Translations under genes and position numbers: made by a program | Shown here: positions 55,593 through 64,000 of the stretch, piece by piece | How the letters are laid out: each line of letters starts with the position of its first letter | Position numbering within the stretch: position 1 is the stretch's first letter | NCBI GenBank assembly: GCA_016714605.1 | Contig: JADKDL010000002.1 | Location: 186,001 to 250,000 of the forward strand | Length of the DNA stretch: 64,000 nt | Origin: Bacteroidales bacterium | GTDB taxonomy: Bacteria; Bacteroidota; Bacteroidia; Bacteroidales; UBA1715 | Direction of reading: 5' to 3' | Notes under the pieces: generated by a model | Told to the model about the DNA's origin: nothing | Database searches by the model: none | What the model saw: only the letters and a program-made list of their open reading frames with translations

Positions 55593-56117
55593 TTATGATC
55601 TTTCTGTAATTTCTAAATCGCTATATTGCAGCAGATGAAGCTCCTGAAGTAAGCCTAAAACTCTTATTCCCCAATATTCTTTAAATGCTTGTTTGCAAAA
55701 ATATAAACCAACTGCAATGCTCTCATCATAGCCTTCTCTATATATTTGTATGAAATCTCTTAAATCTTGAAATATATCTGCAAAAGCTTCTGAAATACTT
55801 GTGTTTACGGTTTCGCCTGTGGAAAATCCGGTTGATTCAGTTACGTCAAAAAAAGCATCGTTTTCACCCATCAAGTTTGCTATTTTTGAATGAATTATGT
55901 TCCAATCTTGTTCGGAAACATATTTTTCACAATAATCATCTTCATCAATCTCAAATTCAGGCAGGAGTTGAGATTTTAAATAAAGTAAAGAAAGTAGTTT
56001 TACCGATTTTTCTACGAAACTTTTTACATCTAATGATTGGGCAGTTTCGAGAAAAGCACAAAACTCAGCCGATACGGTTACAAATTCAACAATATCTTTC
56101 TGTTGTTTTATATTCAT
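55593..56117 (-). CDS. DUF5063-family protein
   Basis: 174-residue, mainly helical and acidic protein typical of Bacteroidota. Segment VEFVTVSAEFCAFLETAQS opens the domain, and SISEAFADIFQDLRDFIQIYREG with FKEYWGIRVLGLLQELH completes it. The function is unknown. It sits directly before the DEDD exonuclease gene (1-bp gap), suggesting a shared role in nucleic-acid processing. A TATTTTTG promoter element lies 36-43 bp upstream. Confidence 0.83.
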   Translation of the reverse strand: MNIKQQKDIVEFVTVSAEFCAFLETAQSLDVKSFVEKSVKLLSLLYLKSQLLPEFEIDEDDYCEKYVSEQDWNIIHSKIANLMGENDAFFDVTESTGFSTGETVNTSISEAFADIFQDLRDFIQIYREGYDESIAVGLYFCKQAFKEYWGIRVLGLLQELHLLQYSDLEITERS

Positions 56118-56152
56118 TCTACTTGCTATTTTTGGATTTTAATTTATACTCG

Positions 56153-56160
56153 CAAAAATA
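56153..56160 (-). promoter_or_regulatory. -7 promoter element of the DUF5063-exonuclease operon
   Basis: TATTTTTG on the minus strand, about 36 bp before the start codon, fits TAnnTTTG. Confidence 0.45.
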
Positions 56161-56416
56161 ATAAAAAATATCACTTAATATCTTTTTTTTTGAGGTATGT
56201 GGGAAAATATAAAAGGCATCTTTAAAATCAACTATTTTCCTGCTTGCTCAATTTTTTAGAAGTCCTCATTTACAATAGGTAAACATTGGCTTTTTAGAAA
56301 TTACAAACCTTGGAACAGTGGTTTTAAAGATGCCCTAAAAATATTATTGTTTTATCACCTTGACTTTAAACTTCTAGTGTTTCTGTAGCTTGATGTTTAA
56401 AGTTTTGGTTTAAAAA
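56161..56416. other. noncoding stretch between DUF5063 and epimerase genes
   Basis: No gene visible. It includes TTTTAAAGATGCC and a related AAAGGCATCTTTAAAA-like segment at 56213 and 56322, a loose inverted pair of unknown meaning. Confidence 0.35.
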
Positions 56417-56458
56417 TTTTTTATTTAAATCTTGCTAAGAATTAATGTTCTTAGCAAG
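56417..56458 (-). terminator. probable terminator of the epimerase gene
   Basis: CTTGCTAAGAA and TTCTTAGCAAG form an 11-bp stem with a six-base loop, just after the epimerase stop. The tail on the minus strand is ATTTAAATAAAAAA rather than a clean T-run. Confidence 0.65.
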
Positions 56459-56463
56459 CTCTT

Positions 56464-57447
56464 TTATTGTTTAGATTTATAAGTTACTAGTTTCTCAATG
56501 AGTGCATCAATTTTAGGGTCTGTAATGCAGTTTTCCGGATTTTTCTTGTACCATTCTGCAATTTCTTTTATTCCTTCTGCAAACAATATTTGAGGGTTGA
56601 ATTCTGGTACTATGCTTTTAATTTTTGCGTTGTCAAATATCATGCTGTGGGTCTTGTCACCTAGAAGGCTTGAACCAATCTCACTATCAAAATTAGCTAT
56701 TTCTTGCGATGTAATATGAACTTTTTGTGCTGTTGTGCCAAATGCATCTGCTACCATATCAAAAATCATGTTCCAGGTTAGCAATTCGTTTGATGTTATG
56801 TGGTATGCCTCGCCTAGAGCTTTGCTTTTGCCTAATAAACCAACTAAACCTACCGCAAAGTCCTTATGATGTGTAAGTGTCCATATAGAAGTGCCATCGC
56901 CATGAACTACAACTGGTTTGCCTTTGAGCATTCTATCTACAATGGTATAGCCGCCTTCAAGTGGTAATAAGGTTTTGTCGTATGTGTGTGATGGTCTTAC
57001 TATTGTAACCGGAAACGATTTTTCTTTGAATGCGTTCATTAAGATATTTTCGCATTCTATCTTGTTTCTAGAATATTGCCAATATGGATTTTCTAATGGC
57101 GTTTTTTCTGATACCGGTAAATGTTGTGGTGGGGTTTGGTATGCAGAAGCTGAACTAATAAATATAAATTGTTTTGTTTTGCCTGTAAATAATTTTATAT
57201 CGTTTTCAATGTGTTCTTTTGTAAAAGCAATCCAGTCTACTACAGCATCAAAATTATAATCTTTTAAGATTTTCTGAGTCTCTTCAAAATTTCTTATATC
57301 TGCATTGATCTGTTTTACTCCGGTAACATTTCTTTTAGAAATTGAAATACCTCGATTTAGATGGTAAAGTTCTATGCCTTTTTCAATTGCCAAATTTGTA
57401 CAAGCCGAACTTATAATGCCTGTTCCTCCAATAAATAATACTTTCAT
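56464..57447 (-). CDS. NAD-dependent epimerase/reductase (extended SDR)
   Basis: Extended SDR protein of 327 residues with the nucleotide motif GGTGIISSACTNLA at the start, an ISSASAY strand and the YSRNKIECEN motif holding the Tyr-Lys pair. It resembles NAD-dependent epimerase/dehydratase proteins related to plant CSP41-like factors, so a nucleotide-sugar or RNA-linked role is possible. I choose ATG 57447 (MKVLFIGGTG), as the 16 residues further upstream are polar and off-family. Substrate unknown. Confidence 0.83.
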   Translation of the reverse strand: MKVLFIGGTGIISSACTNLAIEKGIELYHLNRGISISKRNVTGVKQINADIRNFEETQKILKDYNFDAVVDWIAFTKEHIENDIKLFTGKTKQFIFISSASAYQTPPQHLPVSEKTPLENPYWQYSRNKIECENILMNAFKEKSFPVTIVRPSHTYDKTLLPLEGGYTIVDRMLKGKPVVVHGDGTSIWTLTHHKDFAVGLVGLLGKSKALGEAYHITSNELLTWNMIFDMVADAFGTTAQKVHITSQEIANFDSEIGSSLLGDKTHSMIFDNAKIKSIVPEFNPQILFAEGIKEIAEWYKKNPENCITDPKIDALIEKLVTYKSKQ

Positions 57448-57595
57448 TTTTATTTTTTTTTGTGAGTGATATGTTTTCTGATTGTTAAAAATCAAATATT
57501 CTTTTGCATATCAAAATATTTTAATGCCAAACAAAACTAAATAAGATTTGGGTTATTATATTATGAAAGGAAATTTATTTAAATGAAATAAAACA

Positions 57596-58057
57596 TTATA
57601 TCAAATTCAAATCTGTTTGGGATGTAATTTTCTCACAATAGTGACATTTTAAGCTCACATCTTCCTTTGATAGCACCAGAAATTTCGACTGGATTTTTTC
57701 ATGATTTGAAATGCAATTTGGATTGATACATTTTACAATACCAACTATTTTATCGGGAATTTCTACAACTTCTTTGTGAACTACCTCATAATCTTTAATA
57801 ATACTAATTTTTGCCTGTGGTGCAATAAGAGATATTTTATCAATGTCTTCGCGATCGAAATACTTGTCAGAAATTTTTATAATGCCCTTACTACCAAGTT
57901 TTTTGCTTTCGAAATTAGATCCGAAAGTTATCATTTTATCTTCAAGCTTATCTAGATTTAATATAGAAATCACCTTAAATACGGTTTTGCTTGGTATATG
58001 ATCTATAACAGTTCCATTTTTTATTGCACTAACCTTGAAATGTTTTCCTTCTTTCAT
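57596..58057 (-). CDS. pyrI: aspartate carbamoyltransferase regulatory subunit
   Basis: Binds CTP or ATP and tunes the PyrB catalytic trimers in pyrimidine synthesis. The nucleotide-binding N-terminal domain (KVSAIKNGTVIDHIPSKT, then ISILNL) is followed by the zinc domain with four cysteines in CINPNCIS and CHYCEK. At 153 residues it is complete. It follows pyrB with a 50-bp gap. Confidence 0.96.
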   Translation of the reverse strand: MKEGKHFKVSAIKNGTVIDHIPSKTVFKVISILNLDKLEDKMITFGSNFESKKLGSKGIIKISDKYFDREDIDKISLIAPQAKISIIKDYEVVHKEVVEIPDKIVGIVKCINPNCISNHEKIQSKFLVLSKEDVSLKCHYCEKITSQTDLNLI

Positions 58058-58107
58058 ACTTGTATTTGCATTAATATTATTGGGCTTCTATTTCTGAATT
58101 CTATTTT

Positions 58108-59016
58108 TTATTTAAGACCTAAAACGTGACTGATAATTGCTTGTCTGGTATATACACCATTTAGTGCTTGTTGAAAGTAGTATGCTTTATCGGTAGAGTC
58201 TACGTCTGTGCTTATTTCATTTATTCTTGGCAAAGGGTGCAATACTTTCATGTTGGGTTTGGTATCTGAAAGCATTTCGGCTTTCAGTATATAGGCATTT
58301 TTTGTCTTCTCGTATTCCATTGGGTCTAGGAATCTTTCACGTTGTACTCTCGTCATATACACAATATCAGCTACTTTCATTGCGTGAGGCAGTTGTGTAG
58401 TTTCATGATATTCTATATTGTTCTGTTTTAGAAATACTCTATAGTCGTCTGGGAGTTTTAATTCTTCTGGCGATACAAAGTAGAAAACAGGTTTGAAAGT
58501 AGCCATTGCCATTATCAAAGAATGTACGGTTCTTCCATATTTCAGGTCTCCCACTAAGGTTAGTGTCAAGTTATCTAGTCTCCCTTGTGTTTTTTGAATA
58601 GAGTACATGTCAAGGAGTGTCTGGGTGGGGTGCTGATTTGAACCATCGCCGGCATTAATAACAGGAAGCGATGTTAATTCACTTGCCAAACGAGCCGTTC
58701 CCTCCAACGGATGCCTGATTATCAATAGATCACAATAATTTGAAACGGTTCTTATAGTATCAGAGAATGTTTCACCTTTAGACGAACTAGACGATGAGGC
58801 TTCAGAGAATCCTATTATTCTACCACCAAGTCTAAGTACTGCGCTTTCAAAACTAAGTCGAGTTCGTGTAGATGGTTCAAAAAACAAGGTGGCAACTATT
58901 TTACCATTCAGTATGTTTTGATGTGGGTTAGCTTCAAATTCTTTTGCTAGATTAAGTATTCTTAGGTACTCTTCTTTTGTGCAATCTGTGATTGACACCA
59001 AACTTTTAGAAACCAT
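58108..59016 (-). CDS. pyrB: aspartate carbamoyltransferase catalytic subunit
   Basis: Condenses carbamoyl phosphate and aspartate, the committed step of pyrimidine synthesis. The carbamoyl-phosphate loop is FFEPSTRTRLSFESA, and further active-site motifs are SSSSSKGET (the 80s loop), NQHPTQTLLDMYSI and VYMTRVQRERF, with HPLPR near the end. The 302-residue length is normal. The pair with pyrI gives the allosteric dodecamer. Confidence 0.97.
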   Translation of the reverse strand: MVSKSLVSITDCTKEEYLRILNLAKEFEANPHQNILNGKIVATLFFEPSTRTRLSFESAVLRLGGRIIGFSEASSSSSSKGETFSDTIRTVSNYCDLLIIRHPLEGTARLASELTSLPVINAGDGSNQHPTQTLLDMYSIQKTQGRLDNLTLTLVGDLKYGRTVHSLIMAMATFKPVFYFVSPEELKLPDDYRVFLKQNNIEYHETTQLPHAMKVADIVYMTRVQRERFLDPMEYEKTKNAYILKAEMLSDTKPNMKVLHPLPRINEISTDVDSTDKAYYFQQALNGVYTRQAIISHVLGLK

Positions 59017-59061
59017 TTATTTAATTTATAGTGTTATTATTTTTTTGAGAATTGTTTACAT

Positions 59062-59091
59062 AAAAAAAGCTGATTGTTTTTCAATCAGCTT
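59062..59091 (-). terminator. terminator of the PUR-family gene
   Basis: AAGCTGATTG and CAATCAGCTT with a short loop, then TTTTTTT on the minus strand. It lies 9 bp past the PUR-type gene stop and separates it from pyrB. Confidence 0.88.
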
Positions 59092-59099
59092 AATAATAT

Positions 59100-59525
59100 C
59101 TATTTTCCTTCTTCGTCTTCTTCGTCAACAAAATCTTCTTCGTCTTCTAAGTCTTCATCCTCATCTTCGTCAAAGTCATCTTCGTCTTCATCGTCAAACA
59201 AATCATTATCAAAGAAACGACCTTTAGTGTTTTCTTCAAAATTGAGATTTCCAACACTTGATCCTTTAATAAAACTCATTGCATCAGTGAAACCATCCAT
59301 GAACTTTGAAAAATCTTCTTTGTACAAGAATATTTTATGTTTTTCAAAATGAAATTTACCTTCACCGTCAAATATTTTTTTGCTCTCAGTAATAGTTAAA
59401 TACTGTTCCTCATTTTTTGTAGATTTTACATCGAAGAAATATGTCCTTTTTCCTGCTCTTACCGATTTAGAAAAAATCTCATCTTTACTTTTCTGCCTAT
59501 TATCTATATTCTCATGTCCTCCCAT
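59100..59525 (-). CDS. PUR-family (DUF3276) nucleic-acid-binding protein with acidic tail
   Basis: 141-residue protein with the PUR fold typical of Bacteroidota and spirochaetes (KSVRAGKRTYFFDVKST; YLTITESKKIFDGEGKF; KIFLYKEDFSKFMDGFTDAM). It likely binds single-stranded DNA or RNA. The last about 30 residues are almost all Asp and Glu, encoded by GAA/GAT-rich repeats (59100-59195). This acidic tail could mimic nucleic acid and regulate binding. Confidence 0.88.
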   Translation of the reverse strand: MGGHENIDNRQKSKDEIFSKSVRAGKRTYFFDVKSTKNEEQYLTITESKKIFDGEGKFHFEKHKIFLYKEDFSKFMDGFTDAMSFIKGSSVGNLNFEENTKGRFFDNDLFDDEDEDDFDEDEDEDLEDEEDFVDEEDEEGK

Positions 59526-60017
59526 TCAATAAAGATTTATTAAATAACACTCTCTTTTTATCTTATTGTCAAAGGTAATATTTTTTTAATTATAAAGATA
59601 ATATTTTTTCGTAACAAACATTGATATATTTTACAATTGCCTTGTTTTTTCGTTTTATATCATTTTAATGCATTGAAATTTAAATATATAATAAATAAAG
59701 AGTTTTTTTCATGCGTATTGATTTTTTTTTGATGTTTTTTTTAATTTAGTGATGATGGTAATTTATTTATTAAAAATTAAATTGAGTTTATACAGTATTG
59801 ATTTAAATACAAACTTGAAAATAGAAGTTATTATATATTCCATCTGTTTTATTGCCGCCTGAGCATTCACTGTTTTCAATAATCTTAATATTTCTTTTTA
59901 AGGGTTATATATAATTTTGAATTTTTTTAATTTGAACTATTGTAAAACGTGGGTTTATTTGTACAGTTTACTGTAAATTCAAATACTCAAATTATAAAAA
60001 AATAATGTTTAGTAATA
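59526..60017. other. long AT-rich divergent intergenic region
   Basis: Separates the leftward PUR gene from rightward nusB. A TACCTTTG at 59570-59577 (minus strand) may be the PUR gene's -7 element. There are no frames, tRNAs or clear repeats. Confidence 0.45.
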
Positions 60018-60046
60018 TTGTACTGAATTAGATTTTTATAAATTTG
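60018..60046 (+). promoter_or_regulatory. Bacteroidota-type promoter of nusB
   Basis: TTG at 60018-60020 and TAAATTTG at 60039-60046, 18 bp apart, about 31 bp before the nusB start codon. Confidence 0.6.
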
Positions 60047-60077
60047 CAAATCAAAAATAAAAAAGTTCTTTTGCTTT

Positions 60078-61022
60078 ATGATTAATAGACGTTTGATTAG
60101 AATAAAAATTCTTCAGGAGGTATACGCATACGACAAACGAGGAGATGGAAATGCAGTACTTTCAGAGAAAGAGTTATTCTTAAGTCTTGATAAATCGTTT
60201 GAATTATATCTGTTTTTCATACAGTTGCTTAAAGATATAAAGTTTCAGGTAGATTTAAAAGTTGATCAGATAAAGAACCGACAGATTAAGGCCGCAGACG
60301 AAGAGTGGGAGAAATATGTTAGACTCCAAAACAATAGAGTTTTAATTAAAATATCTGAAAATCAGGATCTAGAGAAGCATTTACGGAACAACAAAATAAC
60401 ATGGGGTTCTGATAGTAAATTAGCAAAAGAATACCTGAAAATAATTATAGACTCGCCCGAGTATACTAAATATATTGAAAAAGAAGATTCGGTAGGTTCT
60501 GATAGGAAATTTTTAGCTGCTTTCTGTGAAGAAATCCTGTTGGATTCCGATAAAATTTTTGAAGAACTTGAAGAGCGCAGTATTTTTTGGAACGATGAAG
60601 AAGATTTTATTGTAAGCATGTTAGTTAAAAGCATAAAACAATGTAAATCTGATGACGAGCCATTTAAATTTTACAAGTCAGCTATTAAAGATGAAGAAGA
60701 TGTTGAATACACTAAACGACTATTCAGAAAGGCTTTAGCTAATATTCATAATCATGATGAATTTCTTAAGTCACAGATTGATAATTGGGATATAGAACGT
60801 GTAGCAGAGCTTGATTTGCTTATTATTAAATTAGCTCTTATTGAAGCAATTGAGTTCCCTTCTATTCCTACAAAAGTAACTTTAAACGAATTTTTAGAGA
60901 TTTCTAAAAAGTATAGTACTGAAAAAAGTAGTACTTTTGTGAACGGAATTTTGGATAAAGTCTTTAAAAAATATGTTGAGGAAAATATAATAATTAAAAA
61001 AGGTCGTGGACTACTAGAGTAA
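60078..61022 (+). CDS. nusB: transcription antitermination factor NusB, long form
   Basis: RNA-binding antitermination factor, active with NusE at boxA sites in rRNA transcription. The conserved NusB helical fold lies in the C-terminal 110 residues (WDIERVAELDLLIIKLALIEAIEF, then TLNEFLEISKKYS and FVNGILDKV). About 180 residues of extra helical sequence precede it, as is normal in Bacteroidota NusB. It opens a rightward operon with DUF1573, yajC, ybbR and coaE genes. Confidence 0.94.
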   Translation: MINRRLIRIKILQEVYAYDKRGDGNAVLSEKELFLSLDKSFELYLFFIQLLKDIKFQVDLKVDQIKNRQIKAADEEWEKYVRLQNNRVLIKISENQDLEKHLRNNKITWGSDSKLAKEYLKIIIDSPEYTKYIEKEDSVGSDRKFLAAFCEEILLDSDKIFEELEERSIFWNDEEDFIVSMLVKSIKQCKSDDEPFKFYKSAIKDEEDVEYTKRLFRKALANIHNHDEFLKSQIDNWDIERVAELDLLIIKLALIEAIEFPSIPTKVTLNEFLEISKKYSTEKSSTFVNGILDKVFKKYVEENIIIKKGRGLLE

Positions 61023-61118
61023 TTATTCAGGTATTGTAATTTATGTTTAAAATGAATGTTAGTAAAATAAAACATTCTTAAGATATTAAAATCAAATATT
61101 TAAGGATAATTTTAAAGT

Positions 61119-61616
61119 GTGATAATGAAAAAACAATTTAAAAATAAATATATGAAACGAGTACATTTAATTTTATTATTTATGCCGTTTATTGCGATTT
61201 TTCAATTTTGCAGTACCGACACATCAAAAAAAACAACTGAATCAGAAGCTGTTAGTTCAAATTCACAAACTGATACTTTACAAGGGGAAGAACAGTTATT
61301 AACAAATATTGAATTTGAGGAAAAAACGTACGATTTTGGTCAAATTAAAGAAGGTCAAAGTGTAAGTCATAATTTTAAATTCAAAAATACAGGAGAAAAT
61401 CCTTTAGTTGTTAAGTCGGTAAAAACAAGTTGTGGTTGTACAGCTTCAGATTACACCAAAACGCAAGTAGCTCCGGGAGAATATGGCAATATTGATATTG
61501 TTTTCAATAGTTCTGGCAGACCTGGTCCTAATCATAAATCGCTTACTGTAGTTGCAAATACTCAACCCAAAACGACAGTGTTGACTTTTAATGCAGAAGT
61601 TTTAAAATCAGAATAA
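61119..61616 (+). CDS. DUF1573 lipoprotein
   Basis: Probable lipoprotein of 165 residues. Translation may begin at ATG 61152 (MKRVHLILLF), which places a membrane helix before the cysteine in AIFQFCST. The mature protein has a polar linker and a DUF1573/ASH-like beta-sandwich (FGQIKEGQSVSHNFKFKNTG; VKTSCGCTASDYTKTQVAPGE). The function is unknown, but the gene stands before yajC in many Bacteroidota. Confidence 0.88.
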   Translation: MIMKKQFKNKYMKRVHLILLFMPFIAIFQFCSTDTSKKTTESEAVSSNSQTDTLQGEEQLLTNIEFEEKTYDFGQIKEGQSVSHNFKFKNTGENPLVVKSVKTSCGCTASDYTKTQVAPGEYGNIDIVFNSSGRPGPNHKSLTVVANTQPKTTVLTFNAEVLKSE

Positions 61617-61651
61617 TTAAGTATATATATAATAACAAAAAAAAAGCAAAC

Positions 61652-61966
61652 ATGAATTTATTAAACATTTTACTTCAAGCACAACAAGGTGGTAGCGGTT
61701 GGCAATCAATGGCGCTAATGGTAGGGATTATCGTTGTATTTTATTTTTTTATGATAAGACCTCAAATGAAGAAACAAAAAGAAATTAAAAAATTTCGAGA
61801 CAATTTAGATAAAGGAATAGAAGTAATTACAATAGGCAGTCTGTACGGAAACATTAAAGAAATTAATGACAATATTGTAACACTTGAAATTGCAGAGAAT
61901 GTTAAAGTAAAAGTTGATAAATCTGCTATTACTCAAGGTCCAGCTGATTTGATTGGCAAAAAATAA
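61652..61966 (+). CDS. yajC: Sec translocase accessory subunit YajC
   Basis: Small inner-membrane protein of 104 residues, part of the SecDF-YajC complex that assists protein export. One membrane helix (about 20-40; MVGIIVVFYFFMIRPQMKKQKE) is followed by a cytoplasmic domain with VITIGSLYGNIKEINDNIVTLEIAENVKVKVDKSAI written in family order. A strong terminator follows at 61987-62049. Confidence 0.95.
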   Translation: MNLLNILLQAQQGGSGWQSMALMVGIIVVFYFFMIRPQMKKQKEIKKFRDNLDKGIEVITIGSLYGNIKEINDNIVTLEIAENVKVKVDKSAITQGPADLIGKK

Positions 61967-61986
61967 AATGCTATAAAAAACAATGA

Positions 61987-62049
61987 AAGGGAATTGCCTT
62001 TATAGAATGCTAAATGTGCCGTCTATAAAGTTAGTTCCCTTGTTTTTTA
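61987..62049 (+). terminator. terminator after yajC
   Basis: AAGGGAA pairs with TTCCCTT at the base, and an inner CTTTATAG/CTATAAAG stem extends it. GTTTTTTAT follows on the plus strand. It may give partial termination before ybbR. Confidence 0.8.
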
Positions 62050-62194
62050 TCATATTTTCGATTTTATATTTCATAAAGTGTACAATTACTGCGTTTTATT
62101 TTTTTTGAAAGAGGCATTTTTAAACAACTATATTAATATTGCGCTTTATTTATGTTCTAGAAATCAATGAATTTGAAAAGATGAATTATTAAAA

Positions 62195-63163
62195 ATGGAA
62201 AAATCAAAAAATGTATTTAGCAGGATAATTGCAAGAATAGACAGTAGGTTTATTGCTTTTGCAATTTTTTTGATTATTTCTGCATTTTTTTGGTTTTTAA
62301 ATGCCCTTGAAAAACAGTATTCATTTACTATGAATATTCCAATAAAATATGACAATATTCCTACAAACAAAATAATTACAAACGAGCTACCCAAAGAGTT
62401 TAAGGTAAGAGGAAAAGCTTATGGTTTTGCATTGATAAAACAGCATCTGGATGTTTACACGGAGCCAGTGGTTATTGATGTCAAAAAATATGCAAGTTTC
62501 ATTGATAGAAATAAATATATTTTTTTGCCAAATAAGCAACATGAAATTTTTGAGTCTAAAATAAATTCAGACTTTATGATTGATAATATTTTGCCCGATA
62601 CTATTAATTTTCACTTTTCAATAGTACATACCAAGAAAGTACCGGTAAAAAGCAATATTCAAGTTGCATTTAGAAATCAATTTCAGCTTAAAAACGAAGT
62701 ATCATTCATTCCTGATTGTGTTGAAATAGCTACCTCTAAAAAATTTATTGACTCTATAAAATATATTGAAACAAACGAATTGATTTTATCCGATTTATTT
62801 GAAGATACCAGATTGTCAATTTCGCTTAAAGAAAATACAAATATTAAAATCACTACAAAAGAAGTATTAGCTACTGTTGAAGTCGAAAAATTTACAGAAA
62901 AAATATTAAAAATTCCAATTAAAAAAATCAATACCCCGAGTAATTTTATTGTTTCATTATCAGAAGATTATGTGTATATAAAATTTTATGTGGGTCTGAG
63001 TAAATACTATGACTATAATGCTGATAATTTTGACGTGTTTGTAAATTGCGATTCAATAAAATACAAACCCCAGGTCTTAGATATTCAGGTCAACACCCCA
63101 TATGGAGTATCTTTAGTATCTGTAAATCCAACAAAAATCGATTATATTTTAAAAATCAATTAG
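62195..63163 (+). CDS. YbbR-like domain protein
   Basis: 322-residue protein with one N-terminal membrane helix (about 21-40; FIAFAIFLIISAFFWFLNALE) and an exported part of repeated YbbR-like beta modules (for example YSFTMNIPIKYDNIPTNKI at the start). YbbR domains in Firmicutes (CdaR) regulate the c-di-AMP cyclase CdaA; no cdaA is present here. Its stop is adjacent to the coaE start codon (63164), so the two are coupled. Confidence 0.85.
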   Translation: MEKSKNVFSRIIARIDSRFIAFAIFLIISAFFWFLNALEKQYSFTMNIPIKYDNIPTNKIITNELPKEFKVRGKAYGFALIKQHLDVYTEPVVIDVKKYASFIDRNKYIFLPNKQHEIFESKINSDFMIDNILPDTINFHFSIVHTKKVPVKSNIQVAFRNQFQLKNEVSFIPDCVEIATSKKFIDSIKYIETNELILSDLFEDTRLSISLKENTNIKITTKEVLATVEVEKFTEKILKIPIKKINTPSNFIVSLSEDYVYIKFYVGLSKYYDYNADNFDVFVNCDSIKYKPQVLDIQVNTPYGVSLVSVNPTKIDYILKIN

Positions 63164-63751
63164 ATGTTAAATATTGGTTTATCTGGAGGCATTGGTAGCG
63201 GCAAATCCTTGATTTGTAAGATATTTGAGATGAATGGTGTTCCTGTATATTATACAGACAATAGGGCAAAATTTTTGATTGAAAATTCATCTAAAATAAA
63301 AAACACTCTGATTGGAGCATTTGGAATCGATATTTATAATAATAATGGTTTAAATAAAGAGAAATTATCAGAATTATTATTTAATAACAATCAAAACCGG
63401 ATAGTTATTAATTCTATAGTGCATCCGGAAGTATGGAAGGATCAGGAGATATGGCAAGCAAGCCAAAAGAATTGTAGATATGTAATTACTGAATCTGCTT
63501 TATTGTTTGATACCGGTTATTACAAGAAATTTGATTACACAATTTGTGTTTGTTCTCCTATAGAAACTAGAATTGTAAGATTACTACAACGCGATGTTTT
63601 AAGTAACGAAGTTGAAATAATAAAGAAAATAGAATCGCAGTCGACCGATGATTTTAAAAGGGGACTTGCCAATTTTATTATAGAAAATAACGAAAAGGTG
63701 TCAACCTTAGAGCAAATATATTCATTACACAAACATTTAATAACGATATAA
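63164..63751 (+). CDS. coaE: dephospho-CoA kinase
   Basis: Phosphorylates dephospho-CoA, the last step of coenzyme A synthesis. The P-loop GLSGGIGSGKSLICKIFE is at residues 4-21, and VPVYYTDNRAK and ESALLFDTGYYKKFD mark the substrate-binding region. At 195 residues it is complete. It begins directly at the ybbR stop. Confidence 0.96.
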   Translation: MLNIGLSGGIGSGKSLICKIFEMNGVPVYYTDNRAKFLIENSSKIKNTLIGAFGIDIYNNNGLNKEKLSELLFNNNQNRIVINSIVHPEVWKDQEIWQASQKNCRYVITESALLFDTGYYKKFDYTICVCSPIETRIVRLLQRDVLSNEVEIIKKIESQSTDDFKRGLANFIIENNEKVSTLEQIYSLHKHLITI

Positions 63752-63754
63752 TAC

Positions 63755-64000
63755 ATGGCAAAGTATGCTAAATGGCTCGGATTAGGAGCAGGTTGGGTAT
63801 TTGGAGGTCCTATTGGCGCTATTGTTGGATTGGCAATAGGTTCGCTGTTCGATTCAGTTACCGTTCAAAAGAATGTACTTGAAGGTAGTAATGCCTCAAG
63901 TGGAACGGGCAAATCTACAAAAACAGATTTCGCAATTAGTCTCATGGTACTTATAGCTGCTGTTATGAAAGCAGATGGTAAGATCATGAAATCTGAACTT
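63755..64000 (+). CDS. TerB/DjlA-like membrane protein (partial, runs off the window)
   Basis: Begins 3 bp after coaE with MAKYAKWLGLGAGWVFGGP, a glycine-rich membrane segment (about 8-30), then a linker and the start of a TerB-type helical domain (DFAISLMVLIAAVMKADGKIM). This matches the DjlA-like layout, which ends with a J domain in full-length relatives. The gene is cut by the window edge after 82 codons, so the J domain cannot be checked. Confidence 0.75.
   Translation, partial: MAKYAKWLGLGAGWVFGGPIGAIVGLAIGSLFDSVTVQKNVLEGSNASSGTGKSTKTDFAISLMVLIAAVMKADGKIMKSEL

Noticed and set aside
59074..59352. Serine-rich plus-strand frame opposite the PUR-family gene
   Set aside because: It is the complement of the Asp/Glu-rich tail; the PUR fold is clear on the minus strand.

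Overview
The window is about 64 kb of AT-rich chromosome from a member of the Bacteroidota. The lineage call rests on gene content (DUF5606, DUF5063 and DUF3276 proteins, a long NusB followed by DUF1573, YajC, YbbR and CoaE, Bacteroidota-type arginine decarboxylase, porin and GH9 enzyme) and on TAnnTTTG promoter elements upstream of several genes. A free-living, probably anaerobic or microaerobic, polysaccharide-degrading relative of the Bacteroidales/Marinilabiliales is plausible (GH9 cellulase, HydE hydrogenase maturase, chemoreceptor), but genus cannot be read from the sequence. I recognised no rRNA, tRNA, CRISPR array or prophage.

Layout. 0.3-6.1 kb: SLC13 permease, cysQ, then tetrapyrrole genes hemA, hemC, hemD. 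6.2-6.9 kb: a PIN-domain toxin-antitoxin pair. 7.1-12.6 kb: SpoIIE-type phosphatase, FAD oxidoreductase and histidine kinase, separated by three near-identical copies of a palindromic dispersed repeat. 12.8-19.4 kb: glycosyltransferase, a truncated phosphoesterase abutting a truncated M3 peptidase, and secA. 19.4-24.6 kb: a palindromic MITE-like element, a CysJ-like flavoprotein reductase, a chemoreceptor and an acyl-reductase-like SDR protein. 24.8-32.7 kb: accessory type I restriction-modification island (hsdR, a YhcG/DUF1016 nuclease, hsdS, a Gly/Asn/Asp repeat ORF, a REP-associated transposase, hsdM). 33.1-38.0 kb: a five-gene unit with two coiled-coil proteins and an ABC importer whose solute-binding protein is fused to an OmpA peptidoglycan-binding domain; this is the best candidate for an undescribed system. 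38.5-39.1 kb: ParDE/RelBE-like toxin-antitoxin. 39.2-44.8 kb: lipid-type ABC exporter, RlmI-like methyltransferase, GH9 cellulase. 44.9-45.2 kb: 42-bp degenerate tandem repeat. 45.3-49.7 kb: SbcD with an AlbA_2 protein, a secreted unknown, HydE. 49.9-59.5 kb: porin, argG, arginine decarboxylase, DUF5606, DEDD exonuclease, DUF5063, epimerase, pyrI, pyrB, PUR-type protein. 60.1-64.0 kb: nusB, DUF1573 lipoprotein, yajC, ybbR, coaE and the start of a TerB-like gene.

Several otherwise conserved genes (SLC13, cysQ, the CysJ-like reductase, hsdR, porin) are interrupted by one-base shifts; four of these fit loss of one base from a run of five or six A. That pattern fits residual sequencing error better than real gene decay. 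The peptidase-phosphoesterase junction is different: sequence is missing from both genes, so it looks like a deletion.

Functional links: SLC13 permease, CysQ and a CysJ-like reductase suggest assimilatory sulfur metabolism, and hemA-hemC-hemD supplies uroporphyrinogen III for siroheme or haem. ArgG and arginine decarboxylase sit together (arginine to polyamines). PyrB and PyrI encode regulated aspartate transcarbamoylase.
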